Shown here: positions 9,750-19,355 of the stretch, one piece after another
Layout of the letters: every line of letters starts with the position of its first letter
How positions within the stretch are numbered: the first letter of the stretch is position 1
Assembly (NCBI GenBank): GCA_037355855.1
Contig: CM074762.1
Coordinates: 1,798,001-1,862,000, forward strand
Reading direction: 5' to 3'
DNA from: Pseudo-nitzschia pungens
Lineage: Eukaryota > Bacillariophyta > Bacillariophyceae > Bacillariales > Bacillariaceae
Length of the DNA: 64,000 nt
Position numbers and translations under genes: made by a program
The notes under the pieces: model-generated
What the model saw: only the letters and a program-made list of their open reading frames with translations
Database searches by the model: none
What the model was told of the DNA's origin: nothing

Positions 9750-11534
9750 TCAATGACAAGAAAATGGTTTCCCCTGACTCAACCAGTCTTCTTCTATTTC
9801 CGACAAGGCTCCAATGAGACCAATGAATAAGAACACGAAGGAGTACAAGAGAAGCACGTAGGATCCCGTAGAAATACAGGATCCATCGGGTAACAAGAGT
9901 GCAATCTTTTTCGCTCTCCGGTGCAAGATCGCGGGAATTGTCAAAGAGAGAGGCACACTGGTCAATGCCCCAATTAATGCTACCAAATCCTTGAAAAATG
10001 GAATGGCATTCGATACAATATAGGAGGACAATGATACTACCAGGGTTATCCCAAACCAGCGGATAGCTGGATGATTTCTTCCGCTCCACCAGCTGTTTGT
10101 CGATGTTGCCATCGCTCCCGTGTTTGCTGCTGCCAGAACCATGTGGTCCAGCGAGGCACAAAGTGCCTGGCTGTTGATGGCATAACTGACCGCCACATGA
10201 AACCATAATAACAAACCCGCAATCCTTCTGCCCCATCCCTCGGGAATGGCATCGAACAAAAAAGAAGGAGGGTCTGGGCCAGCCAACAAAACAACCAGTA
10301 CATAGGCCGAGCCATAACTGAACAAGGACCCTGCAAGGACCTTGGAAGCTTCTTCCCGATGCCTAAGTTCGTGGCGGATATTCAAAAAGAGCTTTTGCGA
10401 CCCCACGGCGAAAGCGACTCCAGCCAACGACGAAAATTTACCCCATATACCGCTGTTGTCATCGCCACCTTCTAGCATTATCCTTGTCTCTGGACTGTCC
10501 ACAATGTTGCCATCGGTGCTTGCAAGACGATGGTGAAATAGGCATTGGACCAGAACTATCAATAGGGCTAACAGTGAGGCCAGCGAGACGGAACGGCCAA
10601 GGTTGGCCATGGTTCGAAATTGGCAGAGACCAAACATCAATATACTGGCAACAACTCCCGCCGTAGGGATGCAGATATTGTCCTCGCCGAAGAATGCCGC
10701 AACCGATCGACTCATGACTAGTATGTAATCCCCCAACACCAAAAACAAATTGACGTAATACAAAATCTTGGACAGCATTATGTAGGTGCGGGACGTGAGA
10801 GAGTCGTTCGGTGAAAAAACGGCCGCGGTTAGATTGATGAGGTCGGAAGTCTGCTTGTCATTCTTTGTCGCATGGATTCCTATGTCACCACCATGTGAAG
10901 GAGCGACTTTGTCTTCACCATCGTTTGGGGCCGTTTCGTCGTGGAACGCACCCTCGGGAAAATCGCAAGCATCGTCGTCATCCTCAGATTCATCGTGATT
11001 GGAGTTGCCAATAATTACAACATCATCTTCCTCCTCATAGCTAAGGCTTTCGTTGATTTCTATGGAATCTTCTCGTTGCTGCAGCGGCAATCCCTGGTAG
11101 AGTTTCTTTCTATTTCTCCGTCGAACAATTGGTGTTTCGTTTTCTCCCGCCGCCGCAGTCGTCGTCCCGGCTAGCTCTACTTCGACTCCGACGCTATTAA
11201 TGTGTTTCGAAGTCTCATGTTCTGCCTCCAATCTCAGTGCCAATTTTGACAGCAAGTTTCCTGCATAGTAGTTGATGGGGCAATTGAGCACCAGAAATGA
11301 CAATCCGACCGCCCAGCCCAACAGCTTTACTTCGTTTGGCAATCCCAGGATTCCAACGCCCACACACTCTGCAGTCAACAAGACGATACCTTGCCACAGT
11401 ATCAATTTATCCTGTTCTTTCTGGTCATTTGTTGCCCGTTCCACGCCCCCATCGTTATCGCAATCTGCCTCGTTGCTCGACGACAATGATGTTTCGGAGA
11501 AAACGGGGTTTACAGCCAACACGCTCGATGACAT
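9750..11534 (-). CDS. AAAP-family amino acid transporter
   Basis: A 594-residue integral membrane protein from the ATG at 11534. The first helices read ILWQGIVLLTAECVGVGILG then LPNEVKLLGWAVGLS, the typical start of amino acid/auxin permeases (the GxGILGLP signature just after helix 1). About 10-11 hydrophobic helices follow, including a helix pair around YYVNLFLVLGDYILVMSRSV and a late one at YVLLLYSFVFLFIGLIGAL. It probably cotransports amino acids with H+ or Na+ across the plasma or vacuolar membrane; the substrate cannot be told. Between helices 2 and 3 lies an unusually long acidic hydrophilic loop (about residues 95-245), rich in Glu/Asp. No intron is needed. Confidence 0.82.
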   Translation of the reverse strand: MSSSVLAVNPVFSETSLSSSNEADCDNDGGVERATNDQKEQDKLILWQGIVLLTAECVGVGILGLPNEVKLLGWAVGLSFLVLNCPINYYAGNLLSKLALRLEAEHETSKHINSVGVEVELAGTTTAAAGENETPIVRRRNRKKLYQGLPLQQREDSIEINESLSYEEEDDVVIIGNSNHDESEDDDDACDFPEGAFHDETAPNDGEDKVAPSHGGDIGIHATKNDKQTSDLINLTAAVFSPNDSLTSRTYIMLSKILYYVNLFLVLGDYILVMSRSVAAFFGEDNICIPTAGVVASILMFGLCQFRTMANLGRSVSLASLLALLIVLVQCLFHHRLASTDGNIVDSPETRIMLEGGDDNSGIWGKFSSLAGVAFAVGSQKLFLNIRHELRHREEASKVLAGSLFSYGSAYVLVVLLAGPDPPSFLFDAIPEGWGRRIAGLLLWFHVAVSYAINSQALCASLDHMVLAAANTGAMATSTNSWWSGRNHPAIRWFGITLVVSLSSYIVSNAIPFFKDLVALIGALTSVPLSLTIPAILHRRAKKIALLLPDGSCISTGSYVLLLYSFVFLFIGLIGALSEIEEDWLSQGKPFSCH

Positions 11535-12221
11535 TGTTGCATGGCAAGAATTGAACTGAATACTCGGTCGGATAGACTCAATATTCCTGGCACAAATCCT
11601 ATTGGGCACGACAAACTGGTTTCTTGTTGCAAATAGTCTATATACTCAATGGAAACATCACTCATATGGTACAACTATGTCATGGGTGAATCGTAGGATT
11701 TTGACATGAACGGTCTCCCAGAGGAAGAAAGCGGAACGCCCTACTCGTACGGTAACCTTACTTATTTTCACGTTGAGAATTTTTTTGTAATATACCAGTA
11801 AGGTTATCGTCAAGTGATGTATTCTCCAAATTCGGCGCATATGCGATTGTTCATTTTTGAGTAATCCTAACTTCTCAAGTATGCATTCAATAGCAACATG
11901 TAATGCATTATTAGAAAGCTCTCTCTTTCCTGTTTCAATAGGAATGTGGTTCCATAGACTTTCAGAGGTAAGGTTACCCTTGTTTTTGCAAACACCCAAT
12001 AAAGCTAACCCATGAACATTATTTGGGCGGTTCTCTGTTTTTATTCTCAGAAACAAAAATTCGACTAACAGGATTCATATACCGGTATCTCTACTGCGTC
12101 CAGCAGAAATTGACTTCGCCGCAGTAGATTTTTCCGCGATCACTACAAAAGTAAAATTACTAGTAATATCATCAACTTATAAAAAAGTAGAAGTATCAGG
12201 TGTAAAAAAGTAGAAGTAGCA
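11535..12221. other. Intergenic, motif copies only
   Basis: 5' flank of the transporter, with intergenic motif copies near 11749, 11800 and 11970. An open frame across 11658-12056 (minus) lacks an ATG near its start and contains the repeat motifs, so it is not called as a gene. Confidence 0.45.
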
Positions 12222-12639
12222 GGAACATGGTTGATTTAATTTTTTTTCTAAGAATTTAAATTTTTCCAGCCCCCCGTGCACCACTCAGCGCTGGGTGTCA
12301 CTTTGACACCCGGGGTCACTTTGACACCGGGGGTCACTTTGACACCCAAAAGTATCAGCGAGTGTCAAGTGTCACTTTGACACCGGGTGTCACTTTGATA
12401 CCGGGTGTCACTTTGACACTCTACGTATTTTTCTACTGCTCTTGTGAGTGTCAAAATGACACCCGGTGTCAAAATGACACCCAGTGTCAGTTTGACCCCC
12501 AAAAGTATCGGTGAGTGTCAAGTGTCAAAGTGACACCGGGTGTCACTTTGACCCCGGGTGTCACTTTGACACTGATTCAGTGTGGGGAGGACCGGGAATT
12601 TTTGAAATTTATCAAAAAACAAAAATCAACCATGTTCCA
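12222..12639. mobile_element. MITE-like element with GTGTCA palindrome array
   Basis: Ends are inverted: GGAACATGGTTGATTT at the left (12222) and AAATCAACCATGTTCC at the right (ending 12639). Between them at 12290-12575 are about a dozen near-palindromic units of the form GGTGTCACTTTGACACC, with variants GTGTCAAAATGACAC, and a CCCAAAAGTATC segment that occurs twice. It is non-coding. The outer pair suggests a small non-autonomous DNA transposon or foldback whose interior expanded in tandem. I could not define a target-site duplication. Confidence 0.6.
12290..12575. repeat. Tandem GTGTCA(N4)TGACAC units
   Basis: Near-palindromic ~20-bp units, mostly TGTCACTTTGACACCGGG, with a central spacer of unrelated DNA around 12420-12445. 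Every unit can form a small hairpin, and the central spacer separates two groups that are partly inverted to each other. Confidence 0.85.
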
Positions 12640-13131
12640 GGTGATCTTTTAATCTTACCGGTAACCTTACTCCTACACAGTACCAGGTACTTCTATTACG
12701 TACCGTACGTATTCAGCTAAACTTACCATACGTACGAGGAGACCGAGTTCAGAGTTCGTAATCTGAGGTTTGAGGTTTGAGGTTACGAAGCCAATTCAAC
12801 AATTGAATGGAACGGTACAATTACGTAACTCTGTCTACGACGAAGGAAATTCTTCAAGAAAAGACTTTCTCGTCTAAAAAGTAGAAACACCTATCGGACT
12901 TATCAAGCCGGGCGCAATTGAACTAATGACTAGTCCTGAAAAAGAATATGCCCTTGACGAGCACCACATGGACGAGTGAGTCCTTTTCAGTCGCACATCT
13001 CTCTGTCTGAGGAAAACCGACGGGTTCTTTTGTCCTTCGGGGCACCGACGGAACAAGATTGAACCAAAAAGTGAACAGATAAACAACGGAGTGAGGCAAA
13101 CAACGTGAGAGAGCAACAACAGAGAGCAACG
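12640..13131. other. Upstream region of EGF-repeat gene
   Basis: Starts with motif copies (CTTACCGGTAACCTTACTCC near 12656) and GAGGTTTGAGGTTTGAGGTTACG direct repeats near 12768. It presumably contains the promoter of the following gene. No other feature. Confidence 0.45.
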
Positions 13132-14079
13132 ATGATTCATCGACAACAATTCCCACTGCTTTTGGTTTTGTTGGCCATTGGCATTGCGTCGGGTTACGAC
13201 TGGACATGCAATCTGTATTGTTACAACGATGGGGTATGCAGGCACGGCCATGGGAAATTCGGTTCGTATACGGGGGAGGATTCGGTACAAAGCGATCGTC
13301 CGTTTGAGGAAGAATTTCACGATGATGGAATGTACTGTACATGCCCCGAAGGCTACACTGGCTTGCAATGCGAAATCAAATACGTCACCTGTGGAAGAGA
13401 CAACCACACGTGTTTCAACGGAAGCACCTGCGTCAAGGAACGATCTTCGGACAACGGTAACGTCTTCTATCGATGCGAGTGCGACATCGAGGGAAGTGTC
13501 ATGACTGCACCGTACGCCGAAAAGTACTGCCAACAAATTGCCACGGTCTTTTGCGATGGGGGCGATGGTTTTACGCACGGAACGTCCTACTGCACGAATG
13601 GTGGAAGATGCAAGAGCCGCAATCCCCTCGATAATCCCCCCGATGCGTTACAGTAAGTATTTTGTCGTGGTTGTGAGCTACCTCATCGAGTCTTTGTCCA
13701 ACACAAGCTCCTGTTGCATTGCGTGCTATTCCAAATATCGCATTCGCTCACTGGGATCATTTCATACATTCATAGTCAAGTTGGTTGCGAATGTCCGAAC
13801 GGCTGGGAGGGATCCCATTGCGAAAAAAAAGTAGAATTCAAAGTCCCGAGCGCTACGGAAGACATTGTGCATGAAATCGAAGATTTCCTAAGTGGGGCAA
13901 ACGTCGTTGGTATTTTGGCTGGGGCTACCGTGGCCATCGCTCTGGTGTTGTTCTTCCGAAAATACGGTTTCCGAAGAAGCCAACGGGGAAGAGGAGCCAC
14001 GAATCGACGACGTGGACGAAAACAAGAAATGAGATCGTATTCAGATGCACACACTGATAACACGCGAGACATAATCTAG
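13132..14079 (+). CDS. EGF-repeat type I membrane protein, 2 exons
   Basis: Predicted 274-residue protein with exons 13132-13652 and 13776-14079; the 123-bp intron (GTAAGT donor, CATAG acceptor) splits a His codon. A signal peptide (LLLVLLAIGIASG) is followed by three cysteine-rich EGF-like modules: one around residues 22-78, ending CTCPEGYTGLQCE, a second with CFNGSTC, and a third completed only after splicing (CTNGGRC ... CECPNGWEGSHCE). A single membrane helix (GILAGATVAIALVLFF) then leads to a short, strongly basic cytosolic tail. It is a cell-surface protein, perhaps for adhesion or ligand binding; no specific orthologue is recognised. Restoration of the third EGF module is good evidence for the intron. 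Confidence 0.8.
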
Positions 14080-15479
14080 AGACACTGCACAAAAATGACC
14101 AGTCGAAAGGGATATTTTCTTCTACGAGGCAACGAAAATGGAAAAGTGGTCGAGAAATAAATGGTCTGGGATGTGTCGACTGGATCCACTACATTGCCAT
14201 TACAATGCAGATCGGAACAATCCGATGAATAATGAATACGAGCACTAATATTTCCTTCGTGCGACGTATATGAGTTGAATTTTGTGAATATTTCACAGTA
14301 GTACAAAAAATATAATCTGTTATTCAGTTATCAATATCATTATGACAATTCATTCTTTTCGTTGGACAAAAATATGCACGTGGCATATTGCAGAGATTGA
14401 GCGGTTGTGGTCAGAGACCATGAGAAAGGAGGCATCCAATTCGATTACATAGCGTACACCAATCATGAAATGGGATGTCGCAACAACTGCTATACGCTGG
14501 ATAAACAATTGAGTAGTATGGCACAGTATGGAAAAAGATTGATAGTCCACCAGTGTTCGAAGGGAAAGTTGAATTGGTGCAAGCAGTGATTCAATTATTC
14601 AAATACACTCGTCACCCGTCAACAAGCACAAAACAACTTGTGATGGCAATTGCCTTAAATTCTAGAGGACAATTTTCAAAACATAAAGGATCCATTGCAC
14701 TAATGTTACACCAGCACTGTTGTACCCTCCTTCTTGGGTGTGAGGATAAATTCATCATTTTTACAACTAAAACTTTGTGGACCATCAAACGTGCAACAAA
14801 CACTCCAACAAGAAGGTCTCTCGTCATCCTGGACCAACCAGCAAGAAAATCGGTCCCTTTGTTTACGCTATCTGCATGCCTTTGACAGAGGCACCACCAA
14901 CAGGCAACAACAAAAAGTAAAGAAGACTACAAGAAGTAACGTTATTCTCCATGATCGAAGATGTTGATGGCTGCGTTTTTGTTTTCGATTGATTCCCTCG
15001 AGTAAAAACTTTTTTGTATCTTTGTTATTATACCGGTTCTATTATTATTTCTGTCCTTCTACCGTAACACCGGCATCCCTTTCACCGGTATGAGATACGA
15101 AGTAAGTGTCGTATGTCCCAAAACTACGACACACAAGAAATATACAAGAAACAAACCATTTATATTTTAAGAAACAAAACAATGTTTCTATCAACTTCAA
15201 GGTTCTCTATGACTGATGTCCCCGACTCAGGTTCTCTATGACTTTAGGTTCTTTGAAGAACTGTTCTTTATGTTCTTCAAGACCATTCCGAGTTTCTCTA
15301 CGTCTGTTTGAATTCTTTCAACATGGCGTTGTACGAGAAACATTCTATTTTATCTTTTATCTAATTTCATTCATAATTCTTTAATTCAAAAATTATCAAC
15401 ACAACTATTTCTATCTTCTATCTTTGGTCGTTTTCTTCTGGTTTCCAGAGATACGACACTGTAATTACAGTCGATACAA
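14080..15479. other. Intergenic, no gene recognised
   Basis: 3' flank of the EGF gene and 1.2 kb of AT-rich DNA. Near 15193-15260, AGGTTCTCTATGACT occurs twice and GGTTCTTTGAAGAACTG forms a hairpin. No protein-like frame is convincing. Confidence 0.45.
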
Positions 15480-15646
15480 CGACCACCATTGTCAATTCTT
15501 TGAATTGATTATAATTCTTAACCTATCTTCATCCGGATAATTAACCTACTCATACCATTTAACCTTACGGTACCTCAACACGTACCATACCATACCTTCC
15601 AAGGTTAAGAATTATAATCAATTCAAAGAATTGACAATGGTGGTCG
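15480..15646. repeat. Perfect 45-bp inverted repeat
   Basis: Left arm 15480-15524 and right arm 15602-15646 are perfect reverse complements over 45 bases, separated by a 77-bp loop. The outer end (CGACCACC) abuts the hAT-like element, whose target duplication consists of the last 8 bases of the right arm. Probably an older foldback element. Confidence 0.85.
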
Positions 15647-16381
15647 CAGGGGTCATAATATAAGAAGGGGTATGCCACGATCGCTAAAAATCGGTGATTC
15701 ATATTCCATGTGTGGTCCAAAATAGAAAAATTTCCCTCAGTCAATTTTTTTCTTCTCATAATTTACTGCATATCACTAGTAAAAGTGTACCTGATAAAGC
15801 AACTTACCAAGTACACTTCCAATCACTCTCCAACTTTTAAATTTGATATGCAGTTCACGTATATAGTTGAGAGTCAAGTAGTAAGTACCTTTTTCAGTTT
15901 ACATCCATCTGCTGTCTGATATTGCTGATTCAAACTACCAGTGATCTGTGCCTTCCACCTGGAATATAAAATACAAAATCGGATCGTCCGTCCGTCATCC
16001 GTTTTATTTTTATTCAATTAAAAGCTTCCACTTGGAACCAAAATTTGGACCATCCATCCAAATAAATTACTTTATCTTCCATCCATCTAGAGTGAAAAGC
16101 AGTTACATATTCATAATCCCTGTAAAAAATTGGGCTAGATACAATATTCAAATATTGTTTTGTTACAATTTTTGATGGAGTTGTTATAGATTGAAGTGTA
16201 ATAGTTTTTGTTAGTGTTATGCAGTGAAAGTGGAAAAAAAAAATTGAGGTTGAGGGAAATTTTTCTAAATTGGACCACACATGGAATATGGAGTGCCATT
16301 TTTTTTTTACTAGTATTTGTACGTCGAACACGGGCGACGGACAGACTTCGTGGCATACCCCTTCTTATATTATGACCCCTG
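15647..16381. mobile_element. Non-autonomous hAT-like transposon (MITE), 735 bp
   Basis: The ends are near-perfect inverted repeats: CAGGGGTCATAATATAAGAA then GGGGTATGCCACGA on the left, and the reverse complement on the right ending in CCCCTG at 16381. Weaker inverted similarity continues inward for about 100 bp (CCATGTGTGGTCCAA on the left, TTGGACCACACATGG on the right). It is flanked by an 8-bp direct repeat GGTGGTCG (15639-15646 and 16382-16389). Terminal CAGGG...CCCTG with an 8-bp target duplication is the signature of the hAT superfamily. No transposase is encoded, so it must depend on one elsewhere. Confidence 0.85.
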
Positions 16382-17054
16382 GGTGGTCGTTGTTGGTAGG
16401 TTATTAATTTGCGTATTATTTACGTAGTAGGTTATTTAGTCAACGAATCTATGATGCAACTCCGATTCGAATCTAAATAGCTTTTACCATGTGACTCCAT
16501 GCCAAGATTGAAATCGGATTACCACTTAGACGACAACTCGACGTACTTAACGTCTGTAACATACCGAAGACGACTTCCAGAGTTCCTCCATTGAGGAATC
16601 GATAGAATGGAAGAAATCGTTTGCGATGACTGAAAACCTCGTGTCACTTTATGTTGCTGGTTGACGAGAAATGAATCTCAAAGCAAAAGCCATGAACCAC
16701 AAGCATTGTTGGCGGAAAACGATGAAGAAACTCTTTTGAAAAACTCGGAGTTGCCTCGTGGTCACGCAAAAAATAGCTGAAATGGTTCAACAATGAGAGC
16801 TTTTTGCAACCAAACCCTATCGAATTCCATCACAACGGTTGGCATTGCTCTGATCATCGATAGAGATCTCTTAGTCCATAATATGTTGCTGCAAAAGTTT
16901 GCACAACTATCGGAACAGTGAATAGATTTCGGGTATTGTCTTCTCAATAGAGGTGCTACAGCTGTCCTTACTCTCGTGGAAGTACTGGATGTGACACAGC
17001 CTACGAATACAAAACAACAGCGAAAAGAGAGCTTGGAAACACGTCGATAAAATT
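16382..17054. other. Upstream region of lectin/GH gene
   Basis: Begins with the right copy of the hAT target duplication. About 660 bp of unremarkable DNA then leads to the ATG at 17055. No gene is seen. Confidence 0.45.
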
Positions 17055-19238
17055 ATGAATCATCATCTGCACTCCCGAACAAAGCTGGCTCTTATGAACC
17101 CGTACGTCAATGCCATAGTTCTCGTTCTAGTCCTCCTTTCTTCGGTTGTCCGACAAGCCAAAAGTATAAGTCTGGAAAGATGGGAAAAAAAGTACGAGGG
17201 AGAAACCGCAGACGAGTATTTTGGTGTGGAAAAGATTGATAACTACCCCATCATAAACACAGGATATAGCGGAAAGGGTTACGCTGACTACGGCACCAGA
17301 GGTAGCTTTGTTCTCTGGAACGTCGAAACTATTCTTGAGCAAACGGACTACAAAATTAGCCTCAGGTACAGCGCTCCAAATCAACGAAGTTGTTCCCTCT
17401 ACGTTGATAACACAAAGCGAGGTGATTATTCCATCGATTCAACCGGATCATGGAATCATTGGAAAGACTCAAACACCATAACTGTTTCTTTGGGGAAAGG
17501 TATCCACCAGATCAAGGTTGTCGCTGTGGGGGATGCTGGACCGAATGTTGATTTTCTGACTATTAAATCGAGCGAAGAAGTAGTATTTGACCAACCAGCT
17601 ATTATCAGGGACCGCATTTCGAATATTGAACGGAATTCGAGGGTAATTTCCTTTCTCGAGTCTGATAGCTTTCTTTTGAGAGGAGAGTACATATGGTCTC
17701 AAGACGGTTCGTACAAAATGGGCCTTGTTGCTTCCACTGGAGAACTCGTCATCCATTCGAATGCCCGAAATGCCATCACCTGGGCGAATGGTGTGGTCGG
17801 AGGAGAAAGGATTTACATGCAATCGGACGGCAATCTGGTCGTCCGCAATAGTAATTCCAGAGCCATATGGAATACCGAATCGAGTGGAAATGAGGGTGCA
17901 CAACTCCGATTACAAATCGATAACAGCGGAACTGCATCCGTCATTTCGGGTTCGTATCGACTTTGGACCACCCGTGGCGGTGTCGGCATCAGTTATAACA
18001 ATGGAGGAGGGGGCGAGAGTCACCAGGTTGGCAGTAGCAGCAACCCAAATCTTAAGCCATTCGCGGAAACAGTGGTCTTACGATCCCTCGAAAACCTTAA
18101 ACGAGGAACGTTTGTATCTTCTCCTTCCCGAAAGTACCAAATCGGTCTGAATGAGGATGGCGATTTCGTTTTGCAAGATACATCAAACAAAAAGACGATT
18201 TGGAAAGCTAACGTTAGAGGTTGCGCCACCGCAACGATGCAATCGGATGGAAATTTCGTTCTGAGAAACAATGCCAACAAGCTAATCTGGACGACACATA
18301 CGTCCAACAATCCAGGAGCTCGATTGGTTGTCGACGACGGGGGACGGCTTTCGATAATGGTCGGGCAAACGGCTATTTGGATGGAGGGAGTTCCTCGAGG
18401 AATGTACAACGGAAAACCATCCTCGGCATCTCTACGATTCCCTTTGCGAGGGATCTTTTACTATCCCTGGTATCCCGAGACGTGGAGCGTGAACTCGAAA
18501 CCTGTCAAATTCGTTCCCGACCTCGGGAAGTACAGTTCTGACGACAGCGCTGTAGTTGAAGCACACGTCGACGCGATGGAATACGCCTACTCGGATATTG
18601 CCATCGCCTCGTGGTGGGGACCGGGCAAGAGTCAAGAGCTTTCGCGGATTTCGCTCCTCATGGACAAGACCTTCGAGATGAACTCAAGTATCAAATGGAC
18701 TATATACTACGAAGATGAGATGTCTAGAAACCCATCCACCGAGAAAATTCGAAGTGACCTCGAATACTTGAAGAAGTGGTTTGTCTGGCACCCCGCGTGG
18801 GCCTTTATCGAAGACAAGCCCGTCATTTTTGTTTACAACGAAGCAGGTTGCGCGATCAACGAGCGCTGGATGAAAGGAGCTTCAGATGATTGGTATGTCG
18901 TTCTCAAAGTGTTCCCAGGTTGGACTAAATGCGCATTCCAGCCCGATTCCTATCACCAGTACGGGCCATCTTCCGAATACATCCACATCAAGGGAATTTC
19001 GAGCGGGGTCTCCCCAGGATTCTGGAGGGCCGACATGGCGAAGCCTGAGCTTCCGAGGCTTTCCAAGGCGAGGTTTTGCGAGAACACCAGAAAAATGGTC
19101 GACAGCGGTGAAAATTGGCAACTTGTCACCACCTTCAACGAAGCGGGAGAAGGCACCCTTGTGGAAGCTTCGAGCAGTAATTGGGGGAGCGATACCAAGT
19201 ACGGTTATTACCTGGACTGCCTTCACGATCATCATTGA
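17055..19238 (+). CDS. Secreted lectin-GH99-like glycan-active protein
   Basis: A 727-residue single-exon protein. Residues 14-37 form a signal peptide. About 45-175 is a beta-sandwich resembling carbohydrate-binding modules of the CBM6/35 kind (YADYGTRGSFVLW, YKISLRYSAPNQRSCSLYVD). Two bulb-type mannose-lectin (B_lectin) domains follow (about 200-310 and 345-450), each with the core of the QxDxNxVxY sugar site (MQSDGNLVV and MQSDGNFVL). The C-terminal ~265 residues start with RGIFYYPWYPETW and include IASWWGPGKS and YYEDE, like GH99/endomannosidase-type TIM-barrel enzymes acting on mannose glycans. Inferred role: binding and trimming of extracellular or ER mannose-rich glycans. The catalytic acids cannot be assigned with certainty. 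It converges on the PP2C gene with a 117-bp gap. Confidence 0.75.
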   Translation: MNHHLHSRTKLALMNPYVNAIVLVLVLLSSVVRQAKSISLERWEKKYEGETADEYFGVEKIDNYPIINTGYSGKGYADYGTRGSFVLWNVETILEQTDYKISLRYSAPNQRSCSLYVDNTKRGDYSIDSTGSWNHWKDSNTITVSLGKGIHQIKVVAVGDAGPNVDFLTIKSSEEVVFDQPAIIRDRISNIERNSRVISFLESDSFLLRGEYIWSQDGSYKMGLVASTGELVIHSNARNAITWANGVVGGERIYMQSDGNLVVRNSNSRAIWNTESSGNEGAQLRLQIDNSGTASVISGSYRLWTTRGGVGISYNNGGGGESHQVGSSSNPNLKPFAETVVLRSLENLKRGTFVSSPSRKYQIGLNEDGDFVLQDTSNKKTIWKANVRGCATATMQSDGNFVLRNNANKLIWTTHTSNNPGARLVVDDGGRLSIMVGQTAIWMEGVPRGMYNGKPSSASLRFPLRGIFYYPWYPETWSVNSKPVKFVPDLGKYSSDDSAVVEAHVDAMEYAYSDIAIASWWGPGKSQELSRISLLMDKTFEMNSSIKWTIYYEDEMSRNPSTEKIRSDLEYLKKWFVWHPAWAFIEDKPVIFVYNEAGCAINERWMKGASDDWYVVLKVFPGWTKCAFQPDSYHQYGPSSEYIHIKGISSGVSPGFWRADMAKPELPRLSKARFCENTRKMVDSGENWQLVTTFNEAGEGTLVEASSSNWGSDTKYGYYLDCLHDHH

Positions 19239-19355
19239 TGGGTATGCTCGACATTTGGAGAACGTTTGTTTTTATGAATTGACGCAATGTGAAATAGTAG
19301 CTAAGCAGTAGCAATCTGCTAATTAAGAAAGTCATTTCAGCAATTTATTTTGTTA

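Noticed and set aside
11658..12056. 132-codon minus-strand frame
   Set aside because: No ATG near its start and it includes intergenic motif copies; the middle is mildly protein-like but insufficient.
14350..14967. Small overlapping ORFs of 60 to 110 codons
   Set aside because: Both strands are open by chance in AT-poor DNA; no conserved or protein-like run.
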